Origin: Acidiferrobacteraceae bacterium
GTDB taxonomy: Bacteria > Pseudomonadota > Gammaproteobacteria > Arenicellales > UBA868
Length of the DNA stretch: 32,777 bases
Assembly (NCBI GenBank): GCA_002724185.1
Contig: PBOB01000086.1
Span: forward strand, 1-32,777
Direction of reading: 5' to 3'
This document shows, piece by piece, positions 23,791-32,777 of this stretch. Each line of letters begins with the position of its first letter. Positions within the stretch are counted from its first letter, which is position 1. Position numbers and translations under genes: made by a program. The notes under the pieces are model-generated. The model did no database searches and was not told where the DNA came from. It worked only from the letters and a program-made list of their open reading frames with translations.

Positions 23791-24372
23791 CTAGGCTCGG
23801 TGGTATAAAAAAAGAATTACCAATGCTATTACGACTACCCAGCCAATCAGGTCTGCATACTTCCGAAATAGTTGTGCCAGTGGATCGCCACCGTAAAACA
23901 CAATACCACAAACCAGATAGAAGCGAGCAGCCCTACCTAGGATAGACGCCAAAATGAACGGTGCTAATCCCATGCCCATAGCGCCAGCAGTAACTGTGAA
24001 CAATTTATAGGGTACTGGCGTAAATCCAGCAATCAGAATTACCCATACCCCGTATGTATTGAACCAGTTTTCAACACCTGTAACTACCTCTTCTGCGTTA
24101 TAAAACGTTACTAAAGGCAAGCCTAGCTGGGCATAGAGTTCAGATCCCAGCAGGTATCCTATGATAGCTCCGAGCACAGACCCGAAAGTCGCAATAAGTG
24201 CAAAATTCCATGCGCGCTCACGCTGCGCCAGCGCCATCGGAACCAGCATAAAGTCAGGAGGGATTGGAAAGATAAATGACTCTGCAAATGAGAGCCCAAA
24301 GAGATATCTGGGTGCATTTTTTGTTTTTGACCAACTTAGCGCAAGGTCATATAGTCTCGTAAAAATTCTCAA
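23791..24372 (-). CDS. YqaA-type DedA/VTT membrane protein
   Basis: This is an inner-membrane protein of the VTT/SNARE-associated (DedA-like) superfamily, whose members help move lipids across the membrane. Four or five hydrophobic segments are visible, with the family marks SFAESFIFPIPPDFMLVPMALA and GFTPVPYKLFTVTAGAM. The TTG at 24372 overlaps the pcm stop (TTGA) and has GCGAGGAA upstream; the encoded N-terminus (LRIFTRLYDLALSW) lines up with relatives, whereas the ATG at 24447 would add residues lying inside pcm. That gives about 193 residues, the usual size of the beta/gamma form. It is placed between pcm and nlpD. Confidence 0.88.
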   Translation of the reverse strand: MRIFTRLYDLALSWSKTKNAPRYLFGLSFAESFIFPIPPDFMLVPMALAQRERAWNFALIATFGSVLGAIIGYLLGSELYAQLGLPLVTFYNAEEVVTGVENWFNTYGVWVILIAGFTPVPYKLFTVTAGAMGMGLAPFILASILGRAARFYLVCGIVFYGGDPLAQLFRKYADLIGWVVVIALVILFLYHRA

Positions 24373-25043
24373 TTTATTGTTCCTCGCACTATGGGGACAA
24401 AGCGCACTGATCCTTGAGATTCTTCCCGGACTTCGCCATTTTTGCAAATAATCAATTTGAGGGTTTGATTATTTGGTGGGCCTACAGGTGCAATCAAACA
24501 CCCTTCCGGCCGGAGCATCGCGAGTAGTCGACTATCAATGGCAAGTGGAGCAGCTGATAGTACAACAGCGCAAAAAGTTTCATCGCCTTGGATGCCTTCT
24601 GAGCCATCAGCGTGGTGGAGTACAACGTTTTCTATTTTTAGAGATGCTAAACGTTCTCTCGCTGTGTTTACGAACGGACCTATTCGTTCAACCGAAACCA
24701 CGCGATCGTATAGCTGCGAAAGCAGAGCGGTTTGGTAACCACAACCTGCTCCTATTTCTAGCACATTAACTCTCGCTGTGCTATTGCTAAGCAATCGCTC
24801 ACAGATTAGCGCGACAATATATGGTTGCGATATTGTCTGATCATAGCCAATTGGTAACGGGACATCGTCGTAAGCTTGACTCTGAAACGGCGTTGCTACG
24901 AATAAGTGGCGTGGAATTACCCTAAAGGCCTGAATAACTTCAGCGTTCTGGATGCCGCGGTTAATAAGCTTTCTGACGAGGCCGTAGCGTCGCACGGTGC
25001 AGGAGGCCTTCTCGCATGATCGATGTCCCTTCGCATCATGCAT
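24369..25043 (-). CDS. pcm: Protein-L-isoaspartate O-methyltransferase
   Basis: Pcm repairs aged proteins by methylating L-isoaspartyl residues with S-adenosylmethionine. The substrate loop IGYDQTISQPYIVA and the SAM motif VLEIGAGCGYQTALLS are both present, followed by VVSVERI, and VLSAAP for motif II. The length of 224 is normal, with about 15 extra N-terminal residues relative to E. coli. Its start overlaps the surE end by 8 bases and its stop overlaps the yqaA start, so surE-pcm-yqaA-nlpD should be one transcript, the stationary-phase repair cluster known from E. coli as surE-pcm-nlpD. Confidence 0.95.
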   Translation of the reverse strand: MHDAKGHRSCEKASCTVRRYGLVRKLINRGIQNAEVIQAFRVIPRHLFVATPFQSQAYDDVPLPIGYDQTISQPYIVALICERLLSNSTARVNVLEIGAGCGYQTALLSQLYDRVVSVERIGPFVNTARERLASLKIENVVLHHADGSEGIQGDETFCAVVLSAAPLAIDSRLLAMLRPEGCLIAPVGPPNNQTLKLIICKNGEVREESQGSVRFVPIVRGTIN

Positions 25044-25788
25044 TTAAGGGTTTCAACCATTCCTCAAGCTTCGGAAGTTGCTGATGTCGTGTCATGTCAA
25101 CATGTAGTGGAGTGATTGAAACGTAATTGTTCTCTATGGCATAGAAATCTGTATCAGTGGTGTTATCTTTAGCACGCCCAGCAGGCCCCATCCACAAAAT
25201 TCTATTTCCGTATGGATCACGATCCGATCGCACGGATTCTGGAGCATGCCTGCATCCTAACCGCGTTGAACTAACACCACGGAGAGAAGCTTTTGGAACT
25301 CCCGGCACATTTACATTTAAAATGCTGTCATCTGGCAAAGGACTTTCCATGATTAACTTGATAATTCTTAGACATATCTCCGATGCAATATCGTAACATC
25401 CATTTTCTGTATCGGTAAGTGATATTGCTACCGCAGGAGCTCCTAAGAACCTACCTTCAATAGCAGCTGCAACAGTTCCAGAGTATAGAACATCATCTCC
25501 CAAGTTTGCGCCAGCATTAATGCCTGCAACAACCATATCAGGCGGGTCGTCCATCAGGGTATTAATGCCAATTTGTACGCAATCAGCAGGAGTACCATTT
25601 ACAAAATAGAATCCATTATCTGCCTTCTTTACGCGGAGCGGATCAGATAGCGTCAGTGAACTGCTTGCTCCGCTTCTATTTCTATCCGGAGCAACAACAG
25701 TAACAGCTGCATCTGCAGCTAGAGCGGCAGCTAACGTTTTCACCCCCGGTGCGAAGTACCCGTCATCGTTGCTTAGTAGAATTTTCAT
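25036..25788 (-). CDS. surE: 5'/3'-nucleotidase SurE
   Basis: SurE dephosphorylates nucleoside monophosphates (and short polyphosphate in E. coli) using a divalent metal. The N-terminal metal site D8-D9 in LLSNDDGYFAPG, the VVAPDRNRSGASSSLTL loop and GINAGANLGDDVLYSGTVAAA are all intact. The length of 250 is standard. It is the first gene of the surE-pcm-yqaA-nlpD unit; the 140-base gap upstream contains GGGCGC/GCGCCC arms that could form a weak stem, possibly the end of the preceding transcript. Confidence 0.95.
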   Translation of the reverse strand: MKILLSNDDGYFAPGVKTLAAALAADAAVTVVAPDRNRSGASSSLTLSDPLRVKKADNGFYFVNGTPADCVQIGINTLMDDPPDMVVAGINAGANLGDDVLYSGTVAAAIEGRFLGAPAVAISLTDTENGCYDIASEICLRIIKLIMESPLPDDSILNVNVPGVPKASLRGVSSTRLGCRHAPESVRSDRDPYGNRILWMGPAGRAKDNTTDTDFYAIENNYVSITPLHVDMTRHQQLPKLEEWLKPLNA

Positions 25789-25928
25789 GCTCTCTAGCTA
25801 TATAGTATTGCTACGCACTGCCTCATTCGGGCGCCAAGCAGATTATCCCTTTGCGCCCTCGAATCCAATCAAATTCTTCGGTTTGCAAGTGACGCGTGCT
25901 TGAATAACCCGATCTCACATAATTTCTG

Positions 25929-27170
25929 TCATTGTTCATTTGTGCGTGAAATAATAACGTCATGTATGCGCCGTCGTGACCCGCTTTTCACTAGGACATC
26001 AAGACCTTCAAATTGAAACGTTTCACCATTTTTCGGTATTCGCTCAGTTTGTTCCAGTATCCATCGATTAACTGTGTCCGTTGCCTTACCAGATAAATCT
26101 AGATCAAAGAATTCTTCTACAACGCGCAATTCAGCTGCGCCGTCTACCTCGATACGATGATTATCGATCTTGTTTAGCGCTCTAGGGACTATGTCCCTTT
26201 CGTCGTATATTTCTCCAACGAGTTCTTCGATAAGATCCTCAAGGGTTACCACCCCTCGCATAGTTCCATGCTCGTCAACAACAACCGCCATATGTTGCTG
26301 ATCTCGGCGAAATGAAGTTATCGTTTCAGTAATGGCTTGGCTGTCTGGTACAAAATTTGGAGCTCGCGCAAAGGTAGATAAATTGTCGCTCATGTTGTGC
26401 GAGCTATTTAGTATTGGTATTAAATCGCGAAGATGAAGAATTTTTATGATTTCATCGGGGTCTTCGTGATGCAAAGGTATTCGGCTGAAGGGGGTGTCAA
26501 TCAATGACTCAAGGCTGCTACTAAGATCTTGTCGCCCATCTAGAAAAAATACCTGATGTCGCGGCGTCATAACGTCTTCAACAACTAGATCTGTGAACGC
26601 GAATACCCTTTCGATTAACTCGCGTTCGCCCTCTTCTATAGTTCCTTCTTTCTCGCCGTAATTGATCATACTTATTAGCTCTGACTCAGTTACAAGTGGA
26701 TCTGGTGAGTGATCGCTAGCAGCATTTCCAAGCACGTCAGTGATCTTTTGGAAGATGGTTACTACCGGACCAACTCCTCGGAGTAGCCATAAAATAATAG
26801 GCGCGACAAGGAGAGAAATACGCTCGGAATATCGGGTTGCTAGGCTTTTAGGCGTAATCTCACCAAAGACTAGTATAAGTATGGTAAGAACGCCAACGGC
26901 CACCCCTGGGCCCACATTTCCGAAATAGCTTGTAGCTAGTACTGTTGCAAGAGCAGCCGCGCCAATATTAACGAGGTTGTTTCCTACGAGGATAGCAATG
27001 AGCATACGCTGTGGGTCACTCTTTAGGAGATATAGAGCTTTTGCTCCACGGCGATTTTCCCGAGACAAACCCTCTGCCCTACCTTTTGACAAAGAAACAA
27101 GAGCGGTCTCTGCGCCAGAAAAGAAAGCAGATAGCGCTATCAAAAATAAGAGAGCGAGAATGCTACCCAT
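25929..27170 (-). CDS. CNNM/CorB-like CBS-domain membrane protein
   Basis: This belongs to the HlyC/CorC family with a DUF21 (CNNM) membrane part, linked in bacteria to Mg2+/Co2+ transport. Residues 1-190 are the DUF21 domain with three or four hydrophobic segments and the marks AFFSGAETALVSLSKGR, LVGNNLVNI and VFGEITPKSLA. Two CBS motifs follow (EDVMTPRHQVF and VVVDEHGTMRGVVTLEDLIEELVGEI), then a C-terminal CorC_HlyC domain ending near DVIISR. The length of 413 matches E. coli YfjD/CorB. The ATG at 27170 overlaps the stop of a small upstream frame, but that frame has no recognisable identity. Confidence 0.92.
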   Translation of the reverse strand: MGSILALLFLIALSAFFSGAETALVSLSKGRAEGLSRENRRGAKALYLLKSDPQRMLIAILVGNNLVNIGAAALATVLATSYFGNVGPGVAVGVLTILILVFGEITPKSLATRYSERISLLVAPIILWLLRGVGPVVTIFQKITDVLGNAASDHSPDPLVTESELISMINYGEKEGTIEEGERELIERVFAFTDLVVEDVMTPRHQVFFLDGRQDLSSSLESLIDTPFSRIPLHHEDPDEIIKILHLRDLIPILNSSHNMSDNLSTFARAPNFVPDSQAITETITSFRRDQQHMAVVVDEHGTMRGVVTLEDLIEELVGEIYDERDIVPRALNKIDNHRIEVDGAAELRVVEEFFDLDLSGKATDTVNRWILEQTERIPKNGETFQFEGLDVLVKSGSRRRIHDVIISRTNEQ

Positions 27171-27397
27171 CAGGCGAGCAGACCGTGAGCTTGAAAAACT
27201 CGCGGCGGAGGTTCTAAATCAGCGTGCATTTGCTGCATAGCTAGGCATACGCGTTGATTGTACACCTGCCGAGCAATACTATAAAGCATAATGATAGTAT
27301 TTTTTACACCGCAAATCGTGAAAAAAGATAGGAAATAGCTCAGTAGAGCGATATACAAATAGAGCTAGTTTTTGAACGATCCCCTCATACGCTATTT

Positions 27398-28615
27398 TTA
27401 TAGATCTCGAGCCGCCGATCGCAGAGATTGAATCGCTTCCCAAATATCTGTATACCGCGTATATAGTGGAGCAAGCCCAAAGCGCAAGATATTTGGCGGT
27501 CTAAAATCAACGATGACGCCAGATTGTAGCATGCGATCTCGTATTTGAATTGCGTCCGGATGAGTAACTGATACCTGACTACCTCTCATAGATGGGTTTC
27601 GGGGTGTTAGCAGGCAAAGTCCCAACTCCTCGGAAATAAGGTCTAGTTGCTCAATAAGTAGATTTGATAGTTTTATCGATTTGTCTCTAATCAGGCTCAA
27701 GTTGGAAGATAATAGCAGGTCGATAGCTGTATCGAGACATACCATAGATAAAATAGGAGGACTGCCACATAACATCCTCCGAATCCCATCGGCAGGGTGA
27801 TAGCGTTCTTCAAATCGAAACGGGTTCGAATGGCCCAGCCAGCCCTTTAGCGGACTCTCAACATATCTTTGATGATCCTGCTTTACATAAATATATGCAG
27901 GAGCTCCCGGCCCTCCGTTAAGAAATTTGTATCCGCAGCCAACGGCGAAATCGGCGCCCGCTGATTTTAGATTTATCGGTATGACGCCGGCACTATGAGA
28001 AAGATCCCAAACAACGAGCGCACCATGATCGTGCGCTACCTTGGTTATGCGGCTTAGATCGCACATGCCGCCCGTTAAGTACTCTACATGGGTAAGATAT
28101 ACCACAGCAATCTCTGCACTTATACTATCCTCTATATCATGTCGAGCGACAAGCTCAAGCTGTAGATTACGGCCAATATTTGATATCAAGCCATTTGCCA
28201 CATATAAATCGGTCGGAAAGTTCGTATTGTCAGATAAGATCGACGTGCGATGCGGATTGAGCGAGAGAGCTGCTGACAGGGCTTTATAGAGGTTAATTGA
28301 TGTAGAATCGCATACTACAACTTCCTCCGAGCCTGCGCCTATTACTTGCGCTATCTTATTGCCCAAAGTGATGGGCAAGTCCATCCAGCCATTAACTTCC
28401 CAGCTGCAGATTAAGTCGTTGCCCCACTCACGATTAACGACATCTAGAAGCTTTGGTACAGACTTCTTTGGTAACGCGCCTAGAGAATTACCGTCTAAAT
28501 AGATTGTGTCATCTGCAAGAGCAAACTGGTCCCGGTAACAAGCTAATTCATCAGTAGCATCTAGGGCTATGGCTTGCTCTCGACCGGTCTGCAATTGTGA
28601 GTGCTTGTTTGTCAT
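27398..28615 (-). CDS. kynU: Kynureninase
   Basis: KynU splits kynurenine or 3-hydroxykynurenine into anthranilate (or its 3-hydroxy form) and alanine, a step of tryptophan breakdown and, in some bacteria, of NAD or quinolone synthesis. It is a fold-type I PLP enzyme: YLDGNSLGALPK at the N-terminus, VVWDLSHSAGV, PLP Lys K230 in GCGYKFLNGGPG, and GWLGH ... HPADGIRRMLCGSPPIL. I chose the ATG at 28615 for 405 residues, close to the family norm; the frame extends upstream to a GTG at 28717, but this adds sequence unlike the family. It stands alone: no tryptophan dioxygenase or formamidase gene is next to it, so the rest of the pathway must be elsewhere. Confidence 0.92.
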   Translation of the reverse strand: MTNKHSQLQTGREQAIALDATDELACYRDQFALADDTIYLDGNSLGALPKKSVPKLLDVVNREWGNDLICSWEVNGWMDLPITLGNKIAQVIGAGSEEVVVCDSTSINLYKALSAALSLNPHRTSILSDNTNFPTDLYVANGLISNIGRNLQLELVARHDIEDSISAEIAVVYLTHVEYLTGGMCDLSRITKVAHDHGALVVWDLSHSAGVIPINLKSAGADFAVGCGYKFLNGGPGAPAYIYVKQDHQRYVESPLKGWLGHSNPFRFEERYHPADGIRRMLCGSPPILSMVCLDTAIDLLLSSNLSLIRDKSIKLSNLLIEQLDLISEELGLCLLTPRNPSMRGSQVSVTHPDAIQIRDRMLQSGVIVDFRPPNILRFGLAPLYTRYTDIWEAIQSLRSAARDL

Positions 28616-28758
28616 TAGGATATCGTCGAAATCTTTTTGTGTTTGTATCCGTAATACTTTGAATGACTCAGTAGGTATCGTTAACGGGACTAAATAGGAA
28701 GTATTACATAAGCACACAATTTCCGATATGAGTGGAACTAGAGCTCATGTCGCGGCTA

Positions 28759-28837
<79 letters not shown>

Positions 28838-28848
28838 AAGGAGAGACT

Positions 28849-29217
28849 CTAATCCGTTAACACCCGCGAGATATCTTCTAACTCGGCAATTAGTGCACGA
28901 TAATCGCTAGAGTCGTATCCAAGTGATTCTTTGGACTCGACGGCATTATTGCGATGCAGTTGATTCCGCGCTCCGCTGATTGTATAGCCTTCCAGGTACA
29001 GCAACCGTCGAATATCGCGTATGAGTTCAACTTCATGTCGCTGATAATATCTTCTGTTGCCACGTCGTTTAACTGGTTTGAGCTGGGCAAATTCTTGCTC
29101 CCAATACCGAAGAACATGAGGCTTTACAGAGCATAGCTCACTCACCTCTCCAATTGTGAAATACCGTTTACCAGGTATTGGTGGCAATTCAATCGCTGTT
29201 GTATCTAACATTGTCAT
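28849..29217 (-). CDS. MerR-family transcriptional regulator
   Basis: This is a small DNA-binding protein with an N-terminal MerR winged helix: [25 protein letters not shown], then [26 protein letters not shown]. The short C-terminal part lacks the Cys residues of metal-sensing MerR proteins. At 122 residues it is the usual size of the uncharacterised MerR gene that follows ihfA in many Beta- and Gammaproteobacteria. Its ATG at 29217 overlaps the end of ihfA by 29 bases. What it controls is unknown. Confidence 0.93.
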   Translation of the reverse strand: MTMLDTTAIELPPIPGKRYFTIGEVSELCSVKPHVLRYWEQEFAQLKPVKRRGNRRYYQRHEVELIRDIRRLLYLEGYTISGARNQLHRNNAVESKESLGYDSSDYRALIAELEDISRVLTD

Positions 29218-29542
29218 TAGTTTGCATCTCTACAATCTGACTATCTTCCGCAGCCTTGCTTTGCATAGCTACTCGATCCTTAATTTTCTGGCTAGCTTTA
29301 TATGTGACGACACGTCGAGCAGTAACTGCAACTTCTTCGCCTGTTTTTGGATTACGCCCAGGCCTCTCTGGTTTGTCGCGAACCGAGAAACTTCCGAAGC
29401 CCGAAAATTTAACGTTTTGACCGGTCTCTAAGGCCTGCCGCACCTCCTCAAAAAATAGCTCAACAAAATCTTTTGCCTCTCTTTTATTAAGACCAAGCTC
29501 CTCAAAAAGAGCATTGGCTAAATCCATTTTTGTAACAGTCAT
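29189..29542 (-). CDS. ihfA: Integration host factor subunit alpha
   Basis: IhfA pairs with IhfB to bend DNA at specific sites for transcription, replication and recombination. The family core is complete: [44 protein letters not shown] and the beta-arm [25 protein letters not shown]. The length of 117 is longer than the usual 99-100, through an acidic C-terminal tail of about 17 residues that overlaps the MerR gene. It follows pheT by 15 bases in the standard pheS-pheT-ihfA unit. Confidence 0.96.
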   Translation of the reverse strand: MTVTKMDLANALFEELGLNKREAKDFVELFFEEVRQALETGQNVKFSGFGSFSVRDKPERPGRNPKTGEEVAVTARRVVTYKASQKIKDRVAMQSKAAEDSQIVEMQTNDNVRYNSD

Positions 29543-29557
29543 GCTCCAATTCTTCCA

Positions 29558-31939
29558 TTACTTTGCGGTTCTAAGCTCTCCGCCTACCTTATTTACCGCG
29601 GTGACGATGCTGTTAAGCACTGACTCCACATCCGTATCGGTAAGATTGCTAGAAGATGACTGTAAGGTCAAGCTAAAAGATAAGGATTTACAATTATTTT
29701 TTATTTCTTGGCCAGAATAGACATCAAATAATATCGATCGTCTCAATAGATGGCCCCCTGCCCCACGAATGATTTTAGCAACCGCTTCTGCGCTATACTT
29801 TTTATCAATGACAAGTGAAATATCACGTGAAACTGACGGAAAACGGGAAATACTAGCGTAAATTGGAATAGATCGACAGGTCACAGAGTCTAGAATTAAA
29901 TCAAAGACATAGAGATCAAAATCGAAGTCAAATTTACGTTGTAGCTCAGGGTGCAACAATCCGATCCGACCTATACGAGATTTACCATTCCATATAGCTG
30001 CACTCTGGCCAGGATGCAATGCTGGATCGTTAGCAGGCCTAAATTCGTAATTTCTGTCTGTTGCGCCTAAATTTAAGAGTCCTTCTACATGTCCTTTGAT
30101 GTCAAAAAAATCGACCGCACGTTCAGGGGACTGCCAGGATAATGGATCGACTGGTCCACATACGGCTCCACCAACATGATTAGTTTCTACAATTTGTCCA
30201 GACTCTCTATGGAATACCTTCCCAGTTTCAAACAATCTGACTCTCTGTGCCTGACGCCTCCGATTGATATTTACTGCGGTAAGAATACCAGTCAGAAGAC
30301 TTGTACGCATCACGTCCATTGTTGAAGCTATAGGATTTTTCAAATAGACCATCTCTAAACCAGGATCAATATACTTCTGTAGAGTGCTATGGACAAAGCT
30401 ATATGTAATTACTTCGCTGTAATCATGGTCTACTAGGTAATCCTCTATCCTGCTGACAGGTAGAATTTCTTCTCTAGTACGCAGGTTGCTGCGAGATCTT
30501 ATTGGCATATTATTTGGTATTCGCCCAAAACCAGAGACTCTTGCGACCTCTTCAATAAGATCATGCTCTCCAATAATGTCAAAACGATAGTGGGGTGGTC
30601 TAATTTGCCAACCTTGGCCAACTTTAACAGGGCTCATATTTAGACTTGTTAAAGCTTTATCGACTTCTTTTGGTTTGATTGTTGAGCCCAGAATCTTCTC
30701 TAATCGGCGTTTCCTTAGAATAATCTTCTTTCTTACTGGCAAATGACTGTTGTCTTTACGCTCAAGAATCTCTCCTGGGCGACCCCCACATATTTCACCC
30801 AGCAACTGTGAGGCCCTTAATACAGCACGGCGCTGTTGGGTTGGATCTACACCTCGCTCAAAGCGATAAGAGGCGTCAGTCTGCAGGTTATAAGTCCGAG
30901 CACCATGCGCGATGGTTTTGGGGCTGAAAAAAGCACTTTCTAGGAAAATAGTATTCGTTTTAGCAGTTACTGCTGAGTTTGCACCGCCCATTATTCCAGC
31001 AAGCCCTATAGGTCGTTCGGAGTCGGCTATGACCAATGTTTTTGCGCAAAGTTGTAGTCTAGTTCCATCGAGGAGCATCAATTTTTCACGTGGTTTTGCT
31101 AGGCGTACCTCTATATGGCCTTTAATAGCCTGTAGATCAAACGCATGAAGCGGCTGACCAAGTTCAAGCATTACAAAATTTGTGATATCAACAACTGGTC
31201 CTAGAGTTCTCAGCCCTGAACGACGCAATCTCTCCTTCATCCAGTCCGGAGTCTTAATGTTTTGGTCAATATCTTCTATTAGTCTACCAACATAACGAGG
31301 AGCAGCTAGAGGCGCGGATACTGAGACTGCTACAGTCGAGTCGATTGCCATGCTCCGACTGGTAAACCTTGGAGATCTAATTGTCCCGCCGCCAAAACTC
31401 GCTATCTCTCGTGCTAAACCTATTACACTTAGACAATCACCGCGGTTAGGTGTCAGATCTAATTCCAGGATACTATCGTCAAGTTCTAAATATTGATTAA
31501 TATTTTGTCCAACACCTGCTCTCGCATCTAATTGATAGATACCATCACAGTCATCTTCAATACCAATTTCTTCGCCTGAGCAAATCATTCCTGACGATAC
31601 GATATCGTAAAGTCTCTTTTGGCCTATTTTTCTCCCATCAGGAAGAACTGTGCCAGGCAATGCAATCGGAGCTTTTACTCCAACTGATACGTTCGATGCC
31701 CCGCAGACGATAGAACATAAACGTTTTCTACCAACATCGACTTTACAAATGCTGATTTTGCTATACGACTTATGTTGTTCAAGCGCTACGATTTCGCCGA
31801 CTACTATTGTTTTAGGTAGAAGTCTTAATCGTTGAACATTTCCCACCTCTAAGCCAGCCTCGGTTAACCTATCGGCCAATGCTGGTATATCATCACCGAT
31901 GTCGATCCATTGCCGAAGCCATTTCACTGAGACTTGCAT
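29558..31939 (-). CDS. pheT: Phenylalanyl-tRNA synthetase beta subunit
   Basis: PheT forms the alpha2-beta2 enzyme with PheS that loads phenylalanine on its tRNA. Domains in order are the N-terminal tRNA-binding OB domain (about residues 40-150), the B3/B4 editing domain (about 210-380, with VDITNFVMLELGQPLHAFD), B5 (about 400-475), the catalytic-like domain, and a C-terminal FDX-ACB domain (about 700-793, ending in the anticodon-binding fold). The length of 793 matches E. coli (795). The start is 3 bases after the pheS stop, so the two are tightly coupled. Confidence 0.96.
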   Translation of the reverse strand: MQVSVKWLRQWIDIGDDIPALADRLTEAGLEVGNVQRLRLLPKTIVVGEIVALEQHKSYSKISICKVDVGRKRLCSIVCGASNVSVGVKAPIALPGTVLPDGRKIGQKRLYDIVSSGMICSGEEIGIEDDCDGIYQLDARAGVGQNINQYLELDDSILELDLTPNRGDCLSVIGLAREIASFGGGTIRSPRFTSRSMAIDSTVAVSVSAPLAAPRYVGRLIEDIDQNIKTPDWMKERLRRSGLRTLGPVVDITNFVMLELGQPLHAFDLQAIKGHIEVRLAKPREKLMLLDGTRLQLCAKTLVIADSERPIGLAGIMGGANSAVTAKTNTIFLESAFFSPKTIAHGARTYNLQTDASYRFERGVDPTQQRRAVLRASQLLGEICGGRPGEILERKDNSHLPVRKKIILRKRRLEKILGSTIKPKEVDKALTSLNMSPVKVGQGWQIRPPHYRFDIIGEHDLIEEVARVSGFGRIPNNMPIRSRSNLRTREEILPVSRIEDYLVDHDYSEVITYSFVHSTLQKYIDPGLEMVYLKNPIASTMDVMRTSLLTGILTAVNINRRRQAQRVRLFETGKVFHRESGQIVETNHVGGAVCGPVDPLSWQSPERAVDFFDIKGHVEGLLNLGATDRNYEFRPANDPALHPGQSAAIWNGKSRIGRIGLLHPELQRKFDFDFDLYVFDLILDSVTCRSIPIYASISRFPSVSRDISLVIDKKYSAEAVAKIIRGAGGHLLRRSILFDVYSGQEIKNNCKSLSFSLTLQSSSSNLTDTDVESVLNSIVTAVNKVGGELRTAK

Positions 31940-31942
31940 GAC

Positions 31943-32777
<835 letters not shown>

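Noticed and set aside
27170-27358. 62-codon frame overlapping the start of the CNNM-like gene by one base
   Set aside because: The overlap resembles translational coupling, but the protein has no recognisable family, mixed composition and no good ribosome site.

Overview
The window looks like a chromosomal segment of a proteobacterium on the beta/gamma branch, probably from an uncultured lineage with moderate to low GC (judged by eye, not counted). The evidence is gene order. The blocks pheS-pheT-ihfA-merR-tRNA-Pro, surE-pcm-yqaA-nlpD, hom-thrC next to a Mth938-like gene, rne back to back with rluC, a Rieske gene after rluC, and maf divergent from rpmF-plsX-fab are all arrangements known from Beta- and Gammaproteobacteria. 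No rRNA, CRISPR array, IS element, integrase or phage gene was seen.

Positions 1-9543 are the accessory part. A minus-strand series encodes a YnjB-type periplasmic binding protein, two MetI-type permeases, an ABC ATPase, a divergent nucleoside hydrolase and, 83 bases further on, a cytochrome P450 that runs off the left edge. An RraA/HMG-aldolase-like gene is transcribed the other way from a 370-base regulatory gap. It converges on a zinc alcohol dehydrogenase and a luciferase-like flavin monooxygenase. Together this reads as uptake and breakdown of an unidentified small molecule, perhaps an N-glycoside.

Positions 9625-15559 hold a lipid and translation block: rpmF-plsX-fabG-acpP-fabF on the minus strand, maf on the plus strand, then a Rieske protein and rluC on the minus strand. 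fabH and fabD, which usually lie between plsX and fabG, are missing, and so is yceD before rpmF. A 630-base gap with many short hairpins separates rluC from rne (16190-18277, plus strand). rne ends at a strong hairpin that also closes the opposing hom-thrC-cysM-exonuclease series (18343-22501).

Positions 22654-25788 carry a Mth938-like gene and, opposing it, surE-pcm-yqaA-nlpD, without the rpoS that often follows nlpD. A CorB/CorC-like CBS-domain membrane protein, kynureninase, tRNA-Pro(GGG), a MerR-type regulator, ihfA, pheT and the 3' part of pheS complete the window, all on the minus strand.

Most of 9.6-32.8 kb is ordinary housekeeping. The parts most worth a second look are the 1-9.5 kb catabolic cluster, the P450 with Ala at the conserved I-helix Thr position, the hairpin inside the transporter operon, the rne leader, and the missing fabH/fabD and rpoS.
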